In this document: in pieces, positions 16,190 through 24,082 of the stretch | How the letters are laid out: each line of letters starts with the position of its first letter | How positions within the stretch are numbered: position 1 is the stretch's first letter | DNA from: Frigoribacterium sp. | Lineage (GTDB): Bacteria > Actinomycetota > Actinomycetes > Actinomycetales > Microbacteriaceae | Length of the DNA stretch: 33,528 bases | Reading direction: 5' to 3' | Assembly: GCA_025408445.1 (NCBI GenBank) | Contig: JANYIZ010000130.1 | Location: 1 to 33,528, forward strand | The notes under the pieces: model-generated | What the model was told of the DNA's origin: nothing | Databases searched by the model: none | What the model saw: the letters and a program-made list of their open reading frames with translations, nothing else | Made by a program: the position numbers and the translations under genes

Positions 16190-16498
16190 GGGGGGAGCCT
16201 AGCAGCCGCGCGCGGGGTGCCATTCCTGAAGACCGTCGAAACGGGCGCGCGGATGGTGCGGACCAATGCCGGTGGCGGCAGTCATACGCCGCGCAGGCCC
16301 AACTGGCGCAGTCAATCCGGGCGCCATCATCTCTCCATCGACCGAAATGGCGCGCACCCGCGCGGACGTGTCAACGGCACAGGAGCTGCCTCGAAGCACG
16401 AGTCAGTGTGGCGCAAATTAGTTCTCCGATAAAGAGGTATCAATGCCTCACTGATTTAGCGTCTGGTAGTTCCCCCCTGCGGCAGATAGCAATGGGGT
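16190..16498. other. Intergenic region between divergent glycerophosphotransferase and XRE genes
   Basis: About 309 bases without a supported gene. Its right half is less GC-rich than its surroundings and holds a near-perfect palindrome, GAGGTATcaATGCCTC at 16434-16449 (one mismatched pair), 49 bases before the XRE start. The rest shows no convincing -10/-35 pair, RNA gene or repeat. It must hold the promoters of both divergent genes. Confidence 0.6.
16434..16449. promoter_or_regulatory. Candidate operator palindrome upstream of the XRE regulator
   Basis: A 16-base imperfect palindrome: 7-base arms GAGGTAT and ATGCCTC with a 2-base centre, six of seven pairs matching. Small XRE proteins bind such dyads, often near their own gene. 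The regulator link is inference from distance only. Confidence 0.35.
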
Positions 16499-16807
16499 AT
16501 GCCCGAACCGATCTCCGAAGCCACCCGCATCCTGGGCGAGCGAATCCGGATTCGGCGCGTGAAGCTCGCGTGCAGCCAGGAGGAGATCGCAAATCTCGCG
16601 GGCATGAACGTGTCCAACTTCGGCAAGATCGAACGCGGGCTCGGCAATCCGAGCTTTCACACGCTGGTGCGCATCGCATCTGTGCTTGGTATCGATCCCG
16701 CCGTCCTGGTCGCGAAGATCGGAGCCGACGCGCTGCCGGATCTGGTGGAAACCTTCACCGCTGCGGACTTCATCCGCGAGCGCCGTCGCCGCGAGCACGA
16801 CGGCTGA
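16499..16807 (+). CDS. Small XRE-family helix-turn-helix regulator
   Basis: A 102-residue protein, mostly a Cro/C1-type HTH: helix entry LGERIRIRRVKLACSQEEIA, turn and recognition helix around LAGMNVSNFGKIERG, then SFHTLVRIASVLGIDP. The C-terminal 30 residues are a charged helix (ending RERRRREHDG) that may dimerise. It binds DNA and probably acts as a repressor; its targets are unknown. No strong ribosome site precedes ATG 16499 (only GGGG immediately before it), so the gene may be poorly translated or transcribed leaderless. It is divergent from the glycerophosphotransferases and lies in the middle of the envelope cluster on the opposite strand. Confidence 0.85.
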   Translation: MPEPISEATRILGERIRIRRVKLACSQEEIANLAGMNVSNFGKIERGLGNPSFHTLVRIASVLGIDPAVLVAKIGADALPDLVETFTAADFIRERRRREHDG

Positions 16808-16824
16808 GGTCGAGTGTTCCCCGG

Positions 16825-17121
16825 CTAGAAACTCACCCGCCAAAGAAACTCCTCTCCCGAGGGCCGAAACCAGCGCACGACGAGCACGGTGCTGCGTGCG
16901 AGGTCCCTGGCTGCAATTAACACCTCAAGGCTCTCTCCCACCTCGAGAGTGGATGGCGCGGTCGCCGGCATCACGCCGGGCCCGAGCAGGCTCACCGTCA
17001 CACCGTCCACCGGCTCGCGTCCGCGGTTGGTGAGCAGGTACCGGCGCGGGCCGGTATCTCGCTCGAGGTGGAATGGCACGAGGTAGGCGGAGTCGAACGT
17101 GGAGAAGCGTGGGCCAGTCAT
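16825..17121 (-). CDS. Short hypothetical protein, predicted beta-rich
   Basis: A 98-residue protein from ATG 17121 (a GTG 11 codons upstream at 17154 is possible). The sequence alternates hydrophobic and polar residues in strand-like segments (YLVPFHLERD, RRYLLTNRGREPV, DGVTVSLLGPG, STVLVVRWFRPSGEEFLWR), suggesting a small immunoglobulin-like or cupin-size beta domain. No cysteine, no signal peptide. I do not recognise a family. It converges with the XRE gene with 17 bases between their ends and precedes the EcsC-like gene by transcription in the opposite order. Codon use looks like its neighbours, which supports a real gene. Confidence 0.55.
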   Translation of the reverse strand: MTGPRFSTFDSAYLVPFHLERDTGPRRYLLTNRGREPVDGVTVSLLGPGVMPATAPSTLEVGESLEVLIAARDLARSTVLVVRWFRPSGEEFLWRVSF

Positions 17122-17329
17122 GGCTTGAAAGCTACCGACGGCCCACGACGGCACGGCAGAGACTCCCGGACTACGCCGCGGTGGAGGAGAGGTCGCTTGG
17201 AAATCGTCACAATTCAGCCGGCGGTTTGACCGAAGCGAGTCGACAGCGGGTCCGAGCTGGCAGCCGTTCGACCCGCATTCGCTCCCGAGTCAATCCTGTG
17301 GGAAGAACAGAGCACAGGAGCCCCACGAG

Positions 17330-18169
17330 CTATGGCTTCGGCGGCCGAATTTTCCTCGGTGGGCGCGGCGTCTTCGGGGTCTTCGAGTCGGATGTTCCGC
17401 TGCCAAACCGGGGAAGGTTGATTCGGGCGCGCCTCGTCAGCACGACGGGGCCGCGCACGACGGGTTCCAACACCAGGGGAAACTGCAGGGGAGCTGGCCC
17501 GAAGGCATCTCTCGAACTCGACACGACCTTGCGTCCGAGCACGTGATTGCCGGTGCCCCCGATGACCGCGCCGATTCCGAACGGGATGGCACGACCAATG
17601 GCATTCGCCCCCTGGGTAGCGACAAAACGCTTGACGAAGGACTTCTTGATGCGGTCGCCGATCTGCCCAAGCGCGGCCTGCGGCAGGCTCTTGGTCACAA
17701 GCTCACCCCAGAATCGGCCGCGCGTCGGACCGATGCCGGCGGCCTGCCCCGCCAGTTGCTTCACGAGGTCGGACCCGGCGGTTCCCAGCATCATCACCAT
17801 CACGAGCGTGCGTGCGCGCTCTGGGTCCTCGACAGCGATTCCGTGCACCTCGGTTACCGATTGGGCGAACAGTGCGCTCGCCTCGAGAAATCCCGCGGTT
17901 TCGACACCGGAGAGGGCGAGAGAGATCCCGACGCCGACGCCGGGGATCACCGCACTCGCACCGACGGCAGCACCACCCGCGGTGACGGCGGTGAGGTAGC
18001 GGGTCTCGAGAATCTTGATTACCTGGGCGGGAGAGGCATTCGGATTGCGACGACGGATGCTGCGGATGTGCAGCAGCACGACGGGGCGCTGCACCGACAG
18101 AAGCCGATCCACACCCTTCTCCACCTGCGGTGGCAGGTTGCGCGGAAGCTTGCCGGGCACAATACTCAT
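17330..18169 (-). CDS. EcsC-like membrane-associated protein
   Basis: A 279-residue protein whose central part (about 58-215) has the glycine/alanine-rich hydrophobic pattern of EcsC-family proteins: GASAVIPGVGVGISLALSG, then ETAGFLEASALFAQSVTEVHG, and a later IGRAIPFGIGAVIGG segment. The C-terminal ~60 residues are Arg/Pro/Lys-rich and probably disordered (ending PRPPRKIRPPKP). Bacillus EcsC is linked to the EcsAB ABC transporter, with unknown biochemical role. Here the start overlaps the stop of the TagH-like ATPase by 4 bases, so it is translated with the polymer exporter. The family call is by pattern and moderately sure; a generic hypothetical membrane protein is the alternative. Confidence 0.6.
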   Translation of the reverse strand: MSIVPGKLPRNLPPQVEKGVDRLLSVQRPVVLLHIRSIRRRNPNASPAQVIKILETRYLTAVTAGGAAVGASAVIPGVGVGISLALSGVETAGFLEASALFAQSVTEVHGIAVEDPERARTLVMVMMLGTAGSDLVKQLAGQAAGIGPTRGRFWGELVTKSLPQAALGQIGDRIKKSFVKRFVATQGANAIGRAIPFGIGAVIGGTGNHVLGRKVVSSSRDAFGPAPLQFPLVLEPVVRGPVVLTRRARINLPRFGSGTSDSKTPKTPRPPRKIRPPKP

Positions 18170-18912
18170 GGCTTCACGCCGTACTCGGCGTTGTACCGGT
18201 CGAGCACCTCCGCGATCGGAGCATCGAGCACGAGTGCACCCTTGTCCAGATAGAGGCCGCGAGTGCAGAAACGTCGGAGATCTTTTTCACTGTGGGACAC
18301 GAAAAACAACGTACGCCCGCCCGCCAAGAGCTCCTCGATGCGGCGGTAACACTTCTCGCGGAACGCCTTGTCACCCACGGCCAACACTTCGTCCACGAGG
18401 ATGATTGGCTCCTCGAGACGAGAGATCACGGCGAATGCGATCCGCACCTTCATTCCGCTGGAGAGGTGTTTGTAGGGAGTGTCGAGAAAGTCGCCGATCT
18501 CGGAAAAGGCGATGATTTCGTCGAATCGCTCGTCGATCTCAGACCTCTTCATGCCATGAAGCCCGGCGGTGAGATAGACGTTGTCGCGCACCGTGAGGTC
18601 GTCGACAAATCCGCCGGTGATTTCGATCAGCGGCGCGACGCCCGCGTCGACGCGCACACTTCCTTCGTCAGCGAACACCACCTCGGCCACGAGTTTCAGG
18701 AGAGTGGACTTGCCCTGCCCGTTCCGGCCGACGACACCGATCGCCTCGCCCGGCGCGACGCTGAACGATACGTTGCGCAGCGGCCAGAATTCGTCGGGGC
18801 GACTTCGGCGCTCCGACCCAGCGAAGAGATCCTTGAAGCTGCGACGGGAACGTTGATTGCGTTTGAAGCGGATGCCGGCATCCGTCACTTCGATCACCGG
18901 CGCGACGGTCAT
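18166..18912 (-). CDS. tagH: ABC transporter ATP-binding protein for teichoic acid/polysaccharide export (TagH/Wzt-like)
   Basis: A 248-residue ATPase of the polymer-export type. Walker A is GRNGQGKST (62-70), the signature is LSSGM (150-154), Walker B is IILVDEVLAVGD (170-181), and the switch His lies in FVSHSEKD. The DEVLAVGD form and the short N-terminal segment before the core are typical of TagH/Wzt/RfbE. It drives flipping of a lipid-linked polymer through the partner permease next to it, consistent with the glycerophosphotransferases 2 kb away. It lacks the C-terminal carbohydrate-binding domain of Wzt. Its start overlaps the permease stop by one base, and its stop overlaps the EcsC-like gene. 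Confidence 0.9.
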   Translation of the reverse strand: MTVAPVIEVTDAGIRFKRNQRSRRSFKDLFAGSERRSRPDEFWPLRNVSFSVAPGEAIGVVGRNGQGKSTLLKLVAEVVFADEGSVRVDAGVAPLIEITGGFVDDLTVRDNVYLTAGLHGMKRSEIDERFDEIIAFSEIGDFLDTPYKHLSSGMKVRIAFAVISRLEEPIILVDEVLAVGDKAFREKCYRRIEELLAGGRTLFFVSHSEKDLRRFCTRGLYLDKGALVLDAPIAEVLDRYNAEYGVKP

Positions 18913-19724
18913 CAGATCTCCTTCAGTACGGTCTTGATGGTGCGGCGGAAGACGAGCAGCCCGATTCCGAGGATCACCAGGGACAGGATTGCGCTCACGA
19001 TCACGTCGAACCAGTTGAGTTCCTGGGGAAAGAATGCCGAGCGGTAGAGCGAGAGGATGCCAGACATGGGGTTGAGCGCGGCGAACGGCCGAAAGTCTTT
19101 CGGCACATTCACCAGTCCGTAGACCACCGGAGAGGCGTAGAACATAAAGCGCAACCCGAGCTTTACCGCGCGTTCCAGATCGCGGAAGAACACCACGAGG
19201 GGCGCGACGATCAGCCCGACCCCGAGAGTGAGCACGGCCTGCATCAGGATGGCGAGCGGCACGAGCAGCACCTCGATGTGCAGGCGGGCAGGATTCGAGG
19301 TCCCGAGAGTGACCAGCGTGAAGAAAATGATCACCGGGATGCTGACGATGAACTCGATGCCCTTGGACAGCACGAGGCGCGCCACCCAGATCGTGCGGGG
19401 GATGCGTGTCGAGCGAATGAGCTTCGCCTCTTTGGTAAAGGCCCGCGTGGAGTCCGAGACACTTCCGTTGAACCAGGTCCAGGGCAGAAGCGCTGTGAGG
19501 AGGAAGACAATATATGGCTCATGGCCGACGCCGCGCTGGAAGATCACGGTGAAGACGAACCAGTAAATCGCCGCCATCACCAGCGGGTCGAGGATCGACC
19601 AGAAGTAGCCGAGGAACGAGGTCGAGTAGCGCACCTTGAGGTCACGTGTCGTCAGCAGCCACAGGGAATGCCGATAGCGCGAAAAATCCGAGCGCTCGGG
19701 GCGTACTTCGAGAAGTGCACTCAC
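18912..19724 (-). CDS. tagG: ABC-2 type permease for teichoic acid/polysaccharide export (TagG-like)
   Basis: A 270-residue membrane protein with about six helices, beginning with the family-typical cytoplasmic segment LLTTRDLKVRYSTSFLGYFWSILDPLVM (split as one conserved amphipathic-to-helix entry), followed by spans near YWFVFTVIF, YIVFLLTALLPWTWF, IVSIPVIIFFTLV, LAILMQAVLTLGVGLIVAPLVVFF, and the C-terminal helix DVIVSAILSLVILGIGLLVF. This is the channel half of a TagGH exporter. The start is GTG 19724; an AAGGA about 12 bases upstream is a distant ribosome site. It is coupled to the ATPase gene by a one-base overlap. Confidence 0.9.
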   Translation of the reverse strand: MSALLEVRPERSDFSRYRHSLWLLTTRDLKVRYSTSFLGYFWSILDPLVMAAIYWFVFTVIFQRGVGHEPYIVFLLTALLPWTWFNGSVSDSTRAFTKEAKLIRSTRIPRTIWVARLVLSKGIEFIVSIPVIIFFTLVTLGTSNPARLHIEVLLVPLAILMQAVLTLGVGLIVAPLVVFFRDLERAVKLGLRFMFYASPVVYGLVNVPKDFRPFAALNPMSGILSLYRSAFFPQELNWFDVIVSAILSLVILGIGLLVFRRTIKTVLKEI

Positions 19725-19778
19725 GCGTTGCGGGTCCTTAGCGTTACGGACTCCGAGTGACGAACGCGAAAGGGGATG

Positions 19779-20471
19779 CTAGACGAAGAGGTTCGCCCGC
19801 TCGAGGTCTTCCGCGAAGTCGATCTCTACGGCGTAGAGGTCGGAGATATCTACCGGCTCAAATCGTAGCTTGTCCTGCTCGATTGCCAACTCGATACCAC
19901 GTTCGAAGTAGTCCTGGTCGTCGACCCGGAGAAGCTGACGGATGAGGGCGGCCTTGTCTCCGCGCGCGACGTAGTTGATGCCGACGGCCTCACCGAGGCC
20001 ACCCTTTACGGTCTTGGAGAGCCTGTTGATGTAGCCCTCGGCATCCACCGTGTACTTGACTTCCTCATCGGATACCTTCTCCGTATTGACCGAGACGAAC
20101 GACCGGTCTGCCGCGACTATCTTCGCGGCGCGAACGAGCGCTTCGGGGTCGAACACCACATCGCCGTTCATCCAGAGCACACCGCCCTGTCCGGACGCGC
20201 GAAGTGCCCGCATGAGGCTCTTTGAGGTGTTGGTTTGGTCATACTGCTCGTTGTAGACGAAGGAGGCAGTGGGGAAGGCCTCGATGATGTGCTCGAGCTT
20301 GTAACCGACAACGATCGTGACCTTGGCACTTGTGCCGAAAGCATGGTGGATGTTGTCGAACTGCTGCTTCATGATGCTGCGGCCGTCGCTGAGTTCGGTG
20401 AGCGGCTTCGGCAGCGAGCGGCCGAGACGGCTACCCATGCCGGCGGCAAGTATCACGATCTGCGTGCTCAC
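19779..20471 (-). CDS. Nucleotidyltransferase-fold enzyme, phosphocholine/alditol-phosphate cytidylyltransferase-like
   Basis: A 230-residue nucleotidyltransferase. The N-terminal loop VILAAGMGSRLG with PKPL (6-24) binds the NTP phosphates; WMNGDVVF carries the metal-binding Asp, and a second acidic site (EIDFAEDLERA) lies near the C terminus. Size and the motif NTSKSLMRAL after NEQYDQ recall LicC-type CTP:phosphocholine cytidylyltransferases. Next to a TagGH exporter and CDP-alditol-using transferases, supply of a CDP-linked wall precursor (CDP-choline, CDP-glycerol or similar) is the simplest reading, but nucleotide and substrate are unproven. The start is GTG 20471, eight bases after AGGAG; the longer TTG start at 20486 would put that ribosome site inside the gene. 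Confidence 0.8.
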   Translation of the reverse strand: MSTQIVILAAGMGSRLGRSLPKPLTELSDGRSIMKQQFDNIHHAFGTSAKVTIVVGYKLEHIIEAFPTASFVYNEQYDQTNTSKSLMRALRASGQGGVLWMNGDVVFDPEALVRAAKIVAADRSFVSVNTEKVSDEEVKYTVDAEGYINRLSKTVKGGLGEAVGINYVARGDKAALIRQLLRVDDQDYFERGIELAIEQDKLRFEPVDISDLYAVEIDFAEDLERANLFV

Positions 20472-20732
20472 GATTGGTCTCCTCAATTGGCGATGGTCTT
20501 GACCGGGGCAAGCATCTGAATCGCTGTGACATTCGGCCGCCGGTAGGCGGCGATCCCAGAGAGATTCACCTCTTGTTAGTCCCCAGACTGTTGCCTGGAC
20601 ACGTGCTCGTCCATAATCACTCTACCTTTTCGGGCCAATTTGGCACAGAGGCGGGTGCAGGACGTTTTCAATTTGTGATGAGATACCGGGTTCTCGCACA
20701 GGCATCCCAGTCGGCATTGGTACGGTTATCGG

Positions 20733-22193
20733 GTGGATTCAGAGCCTGAGGAGAAGCCAAAAGGAGTAGCGGCGGCTCCAACTTCCGGCGACGATTCTGA
20801 GACCCCGACAACACCTCCCGTATCGGCCCCGAAGGCCCGCAAACCGTCGAATTCTCGTGCGCCTGCCTCCCGTACGACTGCGCCACGCACCACTGCGCCA
20901 CGTCCTTCCGCATCGAAATCGGCGACCGCGAAATCGGCGACCGCGAAGCCGGCAGCAGCGAAGCCGGCAGCAGCGAAGCCGGCGACTGCGAAGCCGGCAG
21001 CAACGAAGTCGGCAGCAGCGCGAGCTTCGACTCCACGCTCGGTTACCCCCAGGACTACAACACCTCGGGCTCCGGTGAAGCGCCCAACTCCCGCGCCGAC
21101 GCCGCCGCCAGCTTTGGCCGCGGCACCCGCCATTCCCGAGGTGGACACCGCCCTCCCAGGCGCCGCGTCGGTAGCCGCCGCGCCGACAACTACTACCCCG
21201 CCGGCAACCATCCCGCCGAGGTCGGCGATTCCCCGGTCGACGATTCCTCGGTCCACCTCCGTGCGCGCTCCGGCGCCGCCCGCTACCGCACCCACCGAAC
21301 CGGCCCCTTCACCCGCCCCAAGTCGGTCGATCCAGCGCCCCGTAGCCTCCAACGACGTCGTACCTTCCGCGCCGATCGTCGGCGATATCCGCTCGCCCTC
21401 CCCGGCGACATCCCCAAATGAAATTTCGGCCAGTGAGGTAGTGCTGGTCGTATCCGAACTGGTGAAACGGTTCGGCGACACCGTCGCGGTCGACCACATC
21501 AGCGTCTCGGTGCCCGCAGGCACCATCTTCGGCATCGTCGGTCCGAACGGAGCCGGCAAGACCACAACGCTGTCCATGGTGACCGGATTGCTCCGGCCGG
21601 ACGGCGGATCCGTGTCCGTTCACGGTGCCGACGTGTGGACCGATCCGGCGGTGGCCAAACGCAATATGGGGGTGCTTCCCGATCGACTGAGGCTCTTCGA
21701 CCGGCTCACCGGCAGCCAGCTGCTCTACTACGCCGGAACGTTGAGGGGGCTCGACGCCCGCACGGTGAAGCGGCGTTCGACCGACCTCGCTGCGGCATTC
21801 GGCCTCGAAGACGCGCTCGGGCGTCTCGTCTCCGATTACTCGGCGGGCATGACGAAGAAGATCGCCCTGGCCTGCGCAATGATCCATTCCCCGAGGTTGC
21901 TTGTGCTCGACGAGCCATTCGAATCGGTGGACCCGGTCTCAGCGGTGAACATTACGTCGATCCTTCAAAAGTATGTCGCGGCGGGGGGAACTGTCGTGCT
22001 GTCGAGCCACAGTACGGACCTGGTCGAGCGTATCTGCGACCGGGTAGCGATCGTGGTGAATGGCCGAGTACTCGTGTCGGGCACGATGGCGGACGTACGC
22101 GGTGCCGGGTCGCTCGAAGCAAGGTTTCTCGAACTTGCTGGAGGTCGCAAGACAGCGGAGGGCATGGAGTGGTTACACAGTTTCTCGGACTGA
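20733..22193 (+). CDS. ABC transporter ATPase with long disordered basic N-terminal tail
   Basis: A 486-residue protein. Residues 236-475 form an ABC-2 exporter ATPase: Walker A GPNGAGKTT (270-278), signature YSAGM (369-373), Walker B LLVLDEPFESVD (389-400), and switch His in SSHSTDL. The first ~230 residues are almost entirely Pro, Ala, Thr, Ser, Lys and Arg, with no hydrophobic core, so probably disordered. They include seven 5-residue units (KSATA/KPAAA type, residues 62-96) like the tails of histone H1 and mycobacterial HupB. The start is GTG 20733. No later start close to the ATPase core has a clear ribosome site, though a shorter product cannot be excluded. It is followed by its permease with a 25-base overlap. 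Confidence 0.85.
   Translation: MDSEPEEKPKGVAAAPTSGDDSETPTTPPVSAPKARKPSNSRAPASRTTAPRTTAPRPSASKSATAKSATAKPAAAKPAAAKPATAKPAATKSAAARASTPRSVTPRTTTPRAPVKRPTPAPTPPPALAAAPAIPEVDTALPGAASVAAAPTTTTPPATIPPRSAIPRSTIPRSTSVRAPAPPATAPTEPAPSPAPSRSIQRPVASNDVVPSAPIVGDIRSPSPATSPNEISASEVVLVVSELVKRFGDTVAVDHISVSVPAGTIFGIVGPNGAGKTTTLSMVTGLLRPDGGSVSVHGADVWTDPAVAKRNMGVLPDRLRLFDRLTGSQLLYYAGTLRGLDARTVKRRSTDLAAAFGLEDALGRLVSDYSAGMTKKIALACAMIHSPRLLVLDEPFESVDPVSAVNITSILQKYVAAGGTVVLSSHSTDLVERICDRVAIVVNGRVLVSGTMADVRGAGSLEARFLELAGGRKTAEGMEWLHSFSD
20916..21020 (+). repeat. Seven degenerate 15-bp units encoding KPAAA/KSATA repeats
   Basis: Seven in-frame 15-base units, consensus GCGAAGCCGGCAGCA in a rotated frame, encode KSATA, KSATA, KPAAA, KPAAA, KPATA, KPAAT and KSAAA. 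Exact or near-exact copies at the DNA level point to recent slippage or unequal exchange. The reading frame is always kept. Confidence 0.92.
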
Positions 22194-23746
22194 AACTACG
22201 GCTGATCCTGAACCTATTTCGCCGCAGTCCGCTGCAGGTCGTCGGCATCGTCATCGGACTCCTGTACGCCCTGGGTGCCGCCGGCGTGACGGTGGAAGGC
22301 CTCGCCGCTCTCCGGCGGGTCGACCCGCTGCTGGCGGGCAACATCACCGTAACGGTCGGGTCGGTTATCGTGTTCGGATTTTTGGCGGTGCCTCTAGCCT
22401 TCGGTGTGGACCACACTCTCGACCCGCGCTCCTTTGCGCTCTTCGGATTTCCGACCAACCGACTTGCGTCAGCCCTTGCGCTGGCCGGCCTGGTTGGATT
22501 GCCCGCTCTCTTCATCACGGCGATCGCGGTCGCGCAGGTCGTAACCTGGGCGCGTGATCCTCTCTCGGTGCTGTTCGCCAGCATCTCCGCAGTCGTGATC
22601 ATCGCCACCTGCGTGCTCGGTGCGCGAGTTTCGAGCTCGCTCGCCTCGCTGCTGCTTGCCACCCGCCGCGCGCGGGAAATTACCACGCTGATCGTGCTCA
22701 TCGCTCTCGTGTCACTTGCTCCGGTCGTCGCAGTGCTTGCCTCGGTCGACTGGAATCGGGACGGTCTTGCCGTGCTCAAATCCGTCGCGGATATCGCGGG
22801 CTGGACGCCTCTGGGAGCGGTGTGGTCCGCACCGGCTGAGGTGGCATCCGGCAACGTTGGCGCCGCCGTGCTCAAGCTGCTCATCTCACTCACGGTCGTG
22901 GGGCTGCTCTGGTTAGCCTGGCGTGCACTCGTGGGATGGCTGCTTATCTCTTCCCCGCGTCGGGAGGGTGGCACGCACTACCGGGGACTCGGCTGGTTCG
23001 GTCGGCTGCCGGACTCGCCGGTCGGCGCCATCGCGGCCCGGAGCGTCACCTATTGGATCCGCGACGCGCGGTATCACACTGCTCTCCTGGCCGTGCCGGT
23101 TGCGCCGTTGTTGTTCGTGATCGCGCTTGCGGTCGCCGGTGTTCCCGGTTCCGTGCTCGCGCTCGTACCGGTGCCGGTGATGTGCCTGTTCCTCGCCTGG
23201 TCGACCCACAACGACGTCGCCTTCGACAGCTCGGCGGTGTGGCTGCACCTGGCATCGAACGCCCCGGGCTGGGCCGACCGATTCGGGCGCCTGGTTCCTG
23301 CCCTTCTCATCGGCATCCCGCTCGTGCTTATCGGCTCGCCACTCTCGGTGGCGATCTCGGGGGACAACTCTGTTCTGCCGTCACTGATCGGCGTGAGTTC
23401 GAGCCTGCTCTTCGCAGGGCTCGGGGTATCGAGCGTGGTCTCGGCCCGCTTCCCGTACCCGTCGGTGCGCCCGGGAGACAGTCCCTTCGCCCAGCCACAG
23501 GCGAGCGGCACGGGCGCAGGCCTCATCCAGTCGGTCGCCTTCTTCGCCGCGATTGTGCTGTCGCTGCCCGCCCTGTTGTTCGCCGCGCTGGGACTTCTGA
23601 ACCCCGGCGTGCACAGTTGGCCCCTCGTGACGCTTGTGGTGGGCGTGGGACTCGGTCTGGTGCTTCTCGCACTCGGGGTGTTGTGGGGCGGACGCATCTT
23701 CACCCGTCGGGCTCCTGAGCTCCTGGCGTTTACGCTGCGCCAGTGA
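22169..23746 (+). CDS. Multi-spanning ABC transporter permease
   Basis: A 525-residue membrane protein with about twelve hydrophobic segments, starting with VVGIVIGLLYALGAAGV and ending with LVTLVVGVGLGLVLLALGV. It has the DHTLDPRSFALFGFPTNRLA-type cytoplasmic loop region (split motif: DPRSF then FGFPTNRL) seen in actinobacterial ABC-2 permeases. It is the natural partner of the preceding ATPase. The exported substrate is unknown. GTG 22169 lies six bases after GGAGGG and 25 bases before the ATPase stop, giving an overlapping, coupled pair. Frames that open far upstream lie inside the ATPase gene and are not credible starts. Confidence 0.82.
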   Translation: MVTQFLGLKLRLILNLFRRSPLQVVGIVIGLLYALGAAGVTVEGLAALRRVDPLLAGNITVTVGSVIVFGFLAVPLAFGVDHTLDPRSFALFGFPTNRLASALALAGLVGLPALFITAIAVAQVVTWARDPLSVLFASISAVVIIATCVLGARVSSSLASLLLATRRAREITTLIVLIALVSLAPVVAVLASVDWNRDGLAVLKSVADIAGWTPLGAVWSAPAEVASGNVGAAVLKLLISLTVVGLLWLAWRALVGWLLISSPRREGGTHYRGLGWFGRLPDSPVGAIAARSVTYWIRDARYHTALLAVPVAPLLFVIALAVAGVPGSVLALVPVPVMCLFLAWSTHNDVAFDSSAVWLHLASNAPGWADRFGRLVPALLIGIPLVLIGSPLSVAISGDNSVLPSLIGVSSSLLFAGLGVSSVVSARFPYPSVRPGDSPFAQPQASGTGAGLIQSVAFFAAIVLSLPALLFAALGLLNPGVHSWPLVTLVVGVGLGLVLLALGVLWGGRIFTRRAPELLAFTLRQ

Positions 23747-23748
23747 TC

Positions 23749-23784
23749 GTGACGTCGCCGCCTGCGGCCGCGTAAAATAATGGG
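23749..23784 (+). promoter_or_regulatory. Promoter for the DUF3039 gene, probably leaderless
   Basis: TAAAAT (23773-23778) lies six bases before ATG 23785, so transcription would start at or next to the A of the start codon. A GTGACG (23749-23754) sits 18 bases upstream as a fair -35. There is no ribosome site. Leaderless mRNAs are common in actinobacteria. Confidence 0.65.
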
Positions 23785-24048
23785 ATGAGCGGCGACACAC
23801 AGCAGGGCGGCGGCGGCACAGACACGCTGGACCGCGAACTCGAAGAACTTCTGAACCAGGAGCAGATCGAGGAGGGTGACCACGAACGCTTCTCGCACTA
23901 TGTGCAGAAGGAGAAGATCCTTGCTTCGGCACTCAGCGGCAAGCCGGTAATCGCGCTGTGCGGCAAGGTGTGGACGCCGGGCCGCGATCCGGAGAAGTTT
24001 CCCGTCTGCCCGACCTGCAAAGAGATCTACGACGGGCTGAAGAAGTAG
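23785..24048 (+). CDS. DUF3039 protein, putative small zinc-binding protein
   Basis: An 87-residue protein that I recognise as DUF3039, a conserved actinobacterial family without known function. The core HYVQKEKILASALSGKP, then ALCGKVWTPGRDPEKFP and VCPTCKEIY, is almost invariant in the family. Cys59, Cys75 and Cys78, perhaps with His38, look like a zinc site. The N-terminal 14 residues are Gly/Gln-rich and variable. The gene has its own leaderless-type promoter right after the permease stop, so it is likely expressed independently of the ABC exporter. Cytoplasmic; no signal peptide. Confidence 0.92.
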   Translation: MSGDTQQGGGGTDTLDRELEELLNQEQIEEGDHERFSHYVQKEKILASALSGKPVIALCGKVWTPGRDPEKFPVCPTCKEIYDGLKK

Positions 24049-24082
24049 CTTGCAAGCAGTGTGCTGCGCGAACTCAGGCTGA

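Noticed and set aside
18130-19047. 305-residue plus-strand frame across the TagH gene
   Set aside because: It covers a minus-strand ATPase with intact Walker A, signature and Walker B motifs; the shadow sequence has no motif.
19732-19753. 6-bp hairpin (GGGTCC / GGACTC with one G-U) upstream of the TagG-like gene
   Set aside because: Short, with a 10-base loop and no T-run; it could hide the weak ribosome site but is not strong enough to call.
20916-21020. 15-bp repeats as a CRISPR-like or regulatory array
   Set aside because: Units abut without spacers and stay in the coding frame; they are protein-coding tandem repeats.
20726-21577. 283-residue Gly/Ala/Val-rich minus-strand frame opposite the ATPase tail
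   Set aside because: It mirrors the Pro/Ala/Thr-rich tail in a rotated frame. The plus frame continues into a conserved ATPase core, so it is the real one.
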